Assembly (NCBI RefSeq): GCF_004362975.1
Contig: NZ_SNXO01000025.1
Coordinates: 1-35,627 of the forward strand
Length of the DNA: 35,627 nucleotides
Direction: 5' to 3'
Source of the DNA: Aminicella lysinilytica
GTDB taxonomy: Bacteria > Bacillota > Clostridia > Peptostreptococcales > Anaerovoracaceae
A program made the translations under genes and the position numbers. Positions 30,920 to 35,627 of the stretch are shown here, piece after piece. Positions within the stretch are counted from its first letter, which is position 1. The number at the start of each line of letters is the position of its first letter. Below the pieces are notes generated by a model. It was not told where the DNA came from. It saw only the letters and a program-made list of their open reading frames with translations, and searched no databases.

Positions 30920-31768
30920 ATGGGATTTGCTGATGCACTGCACTTCGAACTACTCAGGCAGAAGAAAATGACGACCACTTACCCGAAAATACTGGACGAC
31001 GCGCCGGATGGGCACTTGCTCATACGATCAAGACGGAAAGGGAAAACATATTACTGGGTCCACCACAATCAGAACGGCACTTCCAGCCAATTGAACATTA
31101 CCGGCCAACGAGATCTTATTGCAAAATTGGTCAACAAAATGATAAAGAGAAAGATTCTGATCAGGGCTAAGAATAATGTTAAATATATGGAACTGCTGCA
31201 AAAGGAATTTTCTGACGTGGATCCGAGCGAGGTTTTGAAGTCGTGCCCAAAGAAATACCAGGACGCGGCGCTTATGCTCAGGCAACAAAACGTCGAGCGG
31301 CGCATGTTGGAGCCCTACAGTAAGGCGCCCTTTGATCCGAGGTACCATATTCACGAAACCGACTGCGGAATCATGGTTCGCTCCAAATCAGAGCAAATCA
31401 CGTGCAACACATTTACAGCTTACGGAATTCCTTTCCATTATGAGGAAGAGTTCGTCCATAAAGAAGGTGGCCGTAAGATTTACACCGATTTCCGTATTTT
31501 TCTGCCCGCAGATGTCTTCTATATCTGGGAACATCTTGGATTGTTATCAGACCTCAAATACTGTGAGCGCAACGTTTGGAAACTGCATGTTTTCCAAAAA
31601 AGCGGACTCGTGCTTGGCGCAGATCTGATTCTGACTATGGATGATTCCGACGGGACTATCAGCAGTTCAATCCTCAACAAAATAATTGAAACTCAGATTC
31701 TCCCGGCATTGCAGGGTGTAAGAGTCAGCAAAGAACTTATTATGGCTGCCAATGGCGTCCGCAGATAA
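30920..31768 (+). CDS. PD-(D/E)XK nuclease-like protein flanked by GTGCG arrays
   Basis: 282 residues. The N-terminal half has a basic segment (LLIRSRRKGKTYYWVHHNQN), then a helical part. From about 150: IMVRSKSEQITCNTFTAYGI with Glu158, PFHYEEEFVH, then YTDFRIFLP with Asp180 and YIWEHLGLL with Glu194 as the acidic position. This SKSE...yE...D-F...WEH-G pattern is that of orphan PD-(D/E)XK proteins of Bacillota; the usual lysine after Glu is replaced (EHL). GGAGGACTT lies before ATG 30920. Array copy 2 lies upstream, and a GC-rich palindrome and array copy 3 follow in the same orientation. Linkage suggests the protein may act at those repeats; this is inference. Confidence 0.78.
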   Translation: MGFADALHFELLRQKKMTTTYPKILDDAPDGHLLIRSRRKGKTYYWVHHNQNGTSSQLNITGQRDLIAKLVNKMIKRKILIRAKNNVKYMELLQKEFSDVDPSEVLKSCPKKYQDAALMLRQQNVERRMLEPYSKAPFDPRYHIHETDCGIMVRSKSEQITCNTFTAYGIPFHYEEEFVHKEGGRKIYTDFRIFLPADVFYIWEHLGLLSDLKYCERNVWKLHVFQKSGLVLGADLILTMDDSDGTISSSILNKIIETQILPALQGVRVSKELIMAANGVRR

Positions 31769-31787
31769 ATAGAAACTCACAACAGAT

Positions 31788-31851
31788 CCATCCCGGATCC
31801 GCGGGCGAGCCCACCCAAAAGGCTCAGGCCCGCAGGCGCCGGGTTGGGATG
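31788..31851 (+). repeat. GC-rich palindrome, copy B
   Basis: Differs from copy A (1928-1991) at two or three bases, in the same orientation relative to the following array. The arms CATCCCGG...GGGATG and GCGGGCGAGCC...GGCTCAGGCCCGC form a long imperfect stem. It starts 19 bases after the nuclease-like gene stop, so it may also act as a transcript end, although no T tract follows. Confidence 0.8.
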
Positions 31852-31883
31852 AACTGGACTGTTACAGATTGTAATAGCGCTGA

Positions 31884-31909
31884 TACTAATCGTCATTAGG
31901 CGATTAGTA
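31884..31909. promoter_or_regulatory. Perfect 9-bp inverted repeat
   Basis: TACTAATCG-TCATTAGG-CGATTAGTA, between palindrome B and array copy 3. It may be an operator or a weak terminator. Confidence 0.4.
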
Positions 31910-31968
31910 ATTAACATTGACTTCACCATACTTCTCCCTGAATCTAAATTGGGCCAAATCTCCTCCTG

Positions 31969-32322
31969 CGCACGTATTGGTCAAATATTTATGATGATAG
32001 TGCGAATTATTTTTTATTGTAAACCAAAATCGCACTTATTGAACCATTCAAAGAGCTCGAGGTGCGCGTTGCTGGTTATAACTACCTTGATTGGGATTAT
32101 ATGGAATCGTATCAGACAGAAAACGCACTTCCAGGTCTCTAAAGCAGCCTATACGTGCGCGGCAAATCATTGGAATTCCAATATGCGCACCTCCATCCTC
32201 TGAGAATCACTGATAAGTGCGTAAATCAATTTGAGAATCTCTAGAACGCACCTCCATCCCTAAATACAGGCCTATACGTGCGCGAGCGCACTTATGCTAC
32301 CAAATGACAACAAGAAGGTGCG
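31969..32322 (+). repeat. Phased GTGCG array, copy 3
   Basis: CGCAC starts at 31969, 32031, 32124, 32186, 32247 and 32287; GTGCG starts at 32000, 32062, 32155, 32217, 32278 and 32318. The 26-base inner spacing and the linkers 26, 57, 26, 25 and 4 are again identical. The block TTTATTGTAAACC is at 32013-32025. Base identity at the position before GTGCG is kept site by site between copies (for example A-G-GTGCG at the last site, A-C-GTGCG at the tenth). Confidence 0.85.
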
Positions 32323-32328
32323 CTTCAA

Positions 32329-32381
32329 GGTGCTCGGAAGGCGGCGCCAAGGGCGTGCCGCCGGGTGCTCGGAAGGCGGCG
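32329..32381 (-). repeat. 35-bp repeat downstream of the MBL gene
   Basis: GGTGCTCGGAAGGCGGCG occurs at 32329 and 32364, separated by a GC-rich stretch. It ends 22 bases before the MBL gene stop. Confidence 0.65.
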
Positions 32382-32402
32382 TCTGATAGTTGGAACGCTG
32401 TC

Positions 32403-33281
32403 CTACACAGCGCGCCAGAGCAACATACCATCGGCGAATTCCACATCCAGGCTGCCGGTGTCCTTAAGCCACGAAAGGTATGAGCGGACAGTGCTGCCGA
32501 CGAGGACATATTGCTCGAAATCCATAACCAGGCCGTACTCGTTGAACACTTTCTGTAGGATTTGCTCGAAGCAAATGGGTGCCCGACAAAATTCGACAAT
32601 TTTCGAGGCGATCTCGTTGACTTTATCGATGTTGAACTGTGCCAGAGGCGCTATGTTCTCTGTAGCCTCGGCGTGGGCAGGCACAAAAAGTCTGGCCTCC
32701 AGTGTTTTCACCATTTCCAGGGTTTCCAGGTATGCGGCCACATCATAGATGAAGCCGATCTGATATTTCTCCAGAGTCTCACGGCTGGAAAGGCAATCGG
32801 CCAGATAGACCACATCATCGCCATCCCTGAAGCCCACCATATCGAAAAAGTGCCCGGGCAACGGAATCGATTGAAAGCCCTCCGGCAAAACCTCATCTGT
32901 CAGATACTCGGCGTCGCTTTCCTTGGCCATGAGGAATTTATGGCGCAGATCCTTTGGCGGATAACCGCCGTAGAGGAAACTGGTTTCCAGAATCGGATGC
33001 CGCGTGAAATCACAGTCGATCCCCGGAGCATAGATTTTGCAGCCGGTCTGCCTTTGTAAATACTGGTTTCCGCCGATATGGTCAGCATTAGAATGAGTGT
33101 TATAAATAGCCTTCAGATGCCAGCCTTTTGTGTCCAGAATCTGTCGCACCTTACGGCCGGCATCCTTGTCGTTGCCTGCGTCGATGAGACAAACATCGGC
33201 ATCATTCAATTTTACCAGGCCGATCTTGGCCGGGCTCTGGATGTAGTAGCTGTTGTCGGCCACCTGAATCAATTCAAACAT
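32403..33281 (-). CDS. MBL-fold metallo-hydrolase with HSNADH motif
   Basis: 292 residues. The metal motif reads YNTHSNADHIGG (residues 61-71), so the second histidine of HxHxDH is Asn65. His144 in LPLPGHFFDM, Asp162 in YLADCL and His203 in FVPAHAEA supply the remaining ligands. A subgroup of MBL proteins with THSNADH exists, so this may be natural. The C-terminal 80 residues look like a winged-helix tail (ICFEQILQKVFNEYGL, VGSTVRSYLSWLKDTG). The substrate is unknown. GGAGGATCGCT precedes ATG; the peptidase remnant ends 12 bases upstream, so they once formed an operon. Confidence 0.88.
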   Translation of the reverse strand: MFELIQVADNSYYIQSPAKIGLVKLNDADVCLIDAGNDKDAGRKVRQILDTKGWHLKAIYNTHSNADHIGGNQYLQRQTGCKIYAPGIDCDFTRHPILETSFLYGGYPPKDLRHKFLMAKESDAEYLTDEVLPEGFQSIPLPGHFFDMVGFRDGDDVVYLADCLSSRETLEKYQIGFIYDVAAYLETLEMVKTLEARLFVPAHAEATENIAPLAQFNIDKVNEIASKIVEFCRAPICFEQILQKVFNEYGLVMDFEQYVLVGSTVRSYLSWLKDTGSLDVEFADGMLLWRAV

Positions 33282-33293
33282 AGCGATCCTCCG

Positions 33294-33954
33294 TTAATTC
33301 AACTTAGAATATATAGTTTTGGCCTCCTTCTGGATGGTGGGGAAGCCGTACTTGGCTTTGATCTCGGAAAGGGAGTCGTATCTGGCGGCGCCGATATTCG
33401 AGTCGTAATAGGCTGTGACCGCATCGTTGAGGGTCTTGTATTCCCTTGAATTCAGGGTCTTCTGCCAGTCGGTGCCGCCTTCCGCGTCATTGAGCGTGAA
33501 ACAGATTACCGCTCCCACATCGTAGCAGAGCCAGCGGATGTCGGCCACGCGGTCGATGTGCGTGGACATATAACTGAAACACCATGAGAAGTTGGTTTTG
33601 TCCGAGCGCCCGTCGCTGATGAATGTGTAATCCGGGCTCTTGGCAACGCGGGACGCCAGTGTGCTCATGTACTGAGCCGTGCCCTCCGCGGTCTCGATGT
33701 TCATGAGTTTGCGGAACATTTTCGGGGACGCCGCCTTCAGAGCCGCTGTCACTTTCACATAATCCGAAATATTCTCATCGGTGCTGGTGAAAGTTCCGTG
33801 GGTGGCGCCGGCCAGCAATCTGTCCATGACCTTGTAGCGCAGGCCCAGCAGGCTGTACCACTGCGCGCTCTCCTCTTCATAGGAAACCGGCTCGTCCGTG
33901 GACCAGTTCTGCTGCATATCGTAATGGAAAAATTCGTGGGACAACAAAGGCAAC
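33294..33954 (-). pseudogene. HExxH metallopeptidase-like gene, 5' end lost at the IS insertion
   Basis: About 220 C-terminal residues remain. Just after the junction comes LPLLSHEFFHYDMQQNW with an HExxH zinc motif, followed by a helical region (EESAQWYSLLGLRYKVMDRL and others). The family is not recognised. The open frame continues into the ISLre2 end, which supplies unrelated codons. The N-terminal part is not seen to the right of the IS in this window. The remnant is in line with the MBL gene. Confidence 0.78.
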
Positions 33955-35530
33955 GATAGTGTAAAATAGTTGTTGGTAATATAGATAATAGAATAGAGAT
34001 CAGTTTCTGTGTTAAAATAGAATTCTAAACAAACAAACAACAGAAAGGAATGATCTCTATGCCTAACAGTATATACCAAATCACAGAAAATTTCATTAAG
34101 AAAGTTCAGGAAGTCACATTTAGTGCTGAATTAAGCAGTCTGGATGATCTGACAACGGATCTTCAAAAAGTAAGCAACGAGTTCTGCAAAAAAATGACTG
34201 AAGCGGCTTTGAAGGAACTCAATGAGTCGATAAGAGACGACCGGAAACTGCGTAAGGAAAATGGATTGACGATTCACAGTAAAGACAGGCCAAGGTCATA
34301 TCTGACAGAGATCGGAGAGATCCATTATGCCAGAGATTGTTATCTTGTACATGAAACAGGCAAACATACCTGCATAATGGACCGGCTGATAGGGGTAGAC
34401 GCGTATGACAGAGTGGGCAGAAATATTGGAGCCAGGCTGGTAAGTGAAGCTACAGAAAATTCATATGCGCAGAGCAGTCGGATAGTGACCGGTGGAACTG
34501 TGAGCCGTCAGACAGTGCGTAACAAGATACTGAAGATGGGGCCACTTGAGTATCCGGCGAGGGGCGAGCTGAAGCAGGTAAAGGAACTCCATATTTATGC
34601 TGATGAAGACCATGCCCATCTGCAGAAGCCAAAGAAGGCAAAAGGTAAAAAGCTCCAGATAAACCCTCTTGCGGTAGTGACGGAGGGGACTAAAGCTGTT
34701 GCAAGTGGACGCAATAAAACGATATGCCCGATGCGTTTCGTGGATCATGAGTTCAACAGCAAACGACTATGGAATAGTGTTGAGGGATACCTGCGGTCGG
34801 CCTATGATATGGACTACCTGGAAAAGATATACCTGCATGCTGATGGTGGAAGCTGGATAAAAAGCGGATTGTCAGAGATGAAACAGAAAGTAGAAGTATT
34901 GGATGGATTCCATCTTGAAAAGTATATTATGAAATTGGTAAGGCTATTCCCAAATTCAAACACACACTATCGCATAACCAATGCGATAAAAGCAAATGAC
35001 AAAGGAAAAGCAGATAAAATATTTCAGTCGCTGCTTGATAAATCTGATGGAGATACCCGGAAAGAAGAAATAGTGAAAAAAGTGACGAAATACATATTAG
35101 GCCACTGGGATGCCGCGGTACTCCGTAAGACAGAGGACATCCCCGGAAGCTGCACAGAGGGGCAGATAAGCCACGTGTTATCATCTAGATTTAGCAGAGA
35201 GCCACTTGGATGGAGCAAGGAAGGCCTCGGATCACTTAGCAGCCAGAGAGTATATATTATGAATGGTGGAAATATCAAGGGTAGTGATTTTGGAGCTACA
35301 AGTGATAATACATATGCAGACCTGATGGAAATGTGTCTGTCCGGCAAGATGAACGAGAAACTGGACTGGAGTATAATCGATGCGAAGATACAAAGCATAT
35401 TCGATACGGGGAGCGGAACTCAGCAGGTCCTAAAGAGCCTTGGACAGTTACAGAATGTCACGCTATCGTAGAAAATACCAAAGCCACAGAAGCTGTCAAC
35501 CTAAATTACCAACAACAACTTGACACTATC
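33955..35530 (+). mobile_element. ISLre2-family insertion sequence
   Basis: 1576 bp. Ends are imperfect terminal inverted repeats: GATAGTGTAAAATAGTTGTT at the left, and at the right the reverse complement begins GATAGTGTCAAGTTGTTGTT; about 28 bases match with 4 differences. The element carries one transposase gene. Flanking bases (AAGGCAAC left, AAAGGGGG right) are not a duplication, probably because a second IS lies at the right end. It interrupts the metallopeptidase gene. Confidence 0.88.
34059..35471 (+). CDS. ISLre2-family transposase
   Basis: 470 residues, the full size of ISLre2 (UPF0236-like) transposases. Signature parts: IGEIHYARDCYLVHETGKHT, LHIYADEDHAHLQ with a catalytic Asp, IYLHADGGSWIKSG with the second Asp, and DGFHLEKY. 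The protein catalyses movement of the surrounding element. AAAGGA lies about 10 bases before ATG 34059; the ATG at 34050 touches that site and is less likely. The frame is intact, so the element may be active. Confidence 0.93.
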   Translation: MPNSIYQITENFIKKVQEVTFSAELSSLDDLTTDLQKVSNEFCKKMTEAALKELNESIRDDRKLRKENGLTIHSKDRPRSYLTEIGEIHYARDCYLVHETGKHTCIMDRLIGVDAYDRVGRNIGARLVSEATENSYAQSSRIVTGGTVSRQTVRNKILKMGPLEYPARGELKQVKELHIYADEDHAHLQKPKKAKGKKLQINPLAVVTEGTKAVASGRNKTICPMRFVDHEFNSKRLWNSVEGYLRSAYDMDYLEKIYLHADGGSWIKSGLSEMKQKVEVLDGFHLEKYIMKLVRLFPNSNTHYRITNAIKANDKGKADKIFQSLLDKSDGDTRKEEIVKKVTKYILGHWDAAVLRKTEDIPGSCTEGQISHVLSSRFSREPLGWSKEGLGSLSSQRVYIMNGGNIKGSDFGATSDNTYADLMEMCLSGKMNEKLDWSIIDAKIQSIFDTGSGTQQVLKSLGQLQNVTLS

Positions 35531-35627
35531 AAAGGGGGGTGCGGACAAAAACCTGGACTCTATTAGGGTTCCGAAAGGAGCTATAAAATGTATTCAAAGG
35601 AGCAGCGTGAAACCGCTTTGAACCTCT
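35531..35627 (+). mobile_element. Left end of an IS3-type insertion sequence
   Basis: Directly after the ISLre2 end comes GGTGCGGACAAAAACCTGG, resembling an IS3-family terminus, then a leader with GAAAGGAGCTATAAA and the start of an OrfA-like gene. The exact boundary cannot be set here and the element runs out of the window. Confidence 0.5.
35588..35627 (+). CDS. IS3-family OrfA-like transposase, partial
   Basis: Only MYSKEQRETALNL is visible, the typical start of helix-turn-helix OrfA proteins of IS3/IS150 elements. AAAGGAG lies 7 bases before ATG. Cut by the window end. Confidence 0.6.
   Translation, partial: MYSKEQRETALNL

Overview
The window reads as chromosomal DNA of a low-to-medium GC Gram-positive anaerobe, most likely a Clostridia-class member of the Bacillota. 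The reasons are strong AGGAGG-type ribosome binding sites before almost every gene, TTGACA/TATAAT promoters, an ECF transporter S component, a CD1871A-type CXXC small membrane protein, an Rrf2-controlled redox operon and an ISLre2-family insertion sequence. Species cannot be told from this sequence. Nearly all genes lie on the minus strand.

Layout. 1-1.2 kb: TetR-type regulator and a macrodomain protein. 1.2-2.65 kb: gene-free stretch with a MITE-like inverted-repeat element, an orphan terminator, a GC-rich palindrome and the first copy of an unusual phased GTGCG array. 2.65-6.4 kb: one redox operon (TlpA-like lipoprotein, CXXC membrane peptide, polyferredoxin, Rrf2 regulator, RclA-like flavoprotein broken by one stop codon) with a clear promoter and palindromic operator. 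6.5-9.1 kb: Fic protein, WYL regulator, ArsC/Spx-like protein, PC4/YdbC-like protein. 9.2-18.0 kb: a block of DNA-processing genes that looks like a defence island: a very AT-rich pair (RecQ-like helicase and NERD-UvrD helicase), then a four-gene operon (HNH, SAM methyltransferase, NERD/zinc-finger, HNH). 18.1-20.6 kb: two zinc-ribbon membrane proteins, an HD hydrolase with a small partner, a secreted FN3 protein. 21-24.6 kb: class V aminotransferase, ECF S component, HxlR regulator divergent from a LysE exporter. 25.2-28.5 kb: deoC, a 2-hydroxyacid dehydrogenase and an FMN glutamate-synthase-like protein. 28.6-30.2 kb: a frameshifted metallophosphoesterase, an XRE regulator, a GNAT acetyltransferase and tRNA-Ala(GGC). 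30.3-32.3 kb: two more GTGCG arrays flanking a PD-(D/E)XK-like nuclease gene. 32.4-35.6 kb: MBL hydrolase and a metallopeptidase remnant cut by an ISLre2 element, followed by the start of an IS3-type element.

The most unusual thing seen is the GTGCG array. Three copies (2107-2460, 30348-30701, 31969-32322), each 354 bp, contain six units of CGCAC-N26-GTGCG. Within-unit spacing is exactly 26 bp in all 18 units, and the between-unit spacing (26, 57, 26, 25 and 4 bp) is identical in all three copies, although much of the sequence between motifs has diverged. Two copies bracket the nuclease gene, and GC-rich palindromes sit near the arrays. I do not recognise this as a described element. It behaves like a helically phased set of protein-binding sites belonging to a mobile or nuclease-associated system; its function is unknown.

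A second theme is the density of short degenerate tandem repeats (12-39 bp units) at or near gene ends at a dozen places, two of them inside reading frames.
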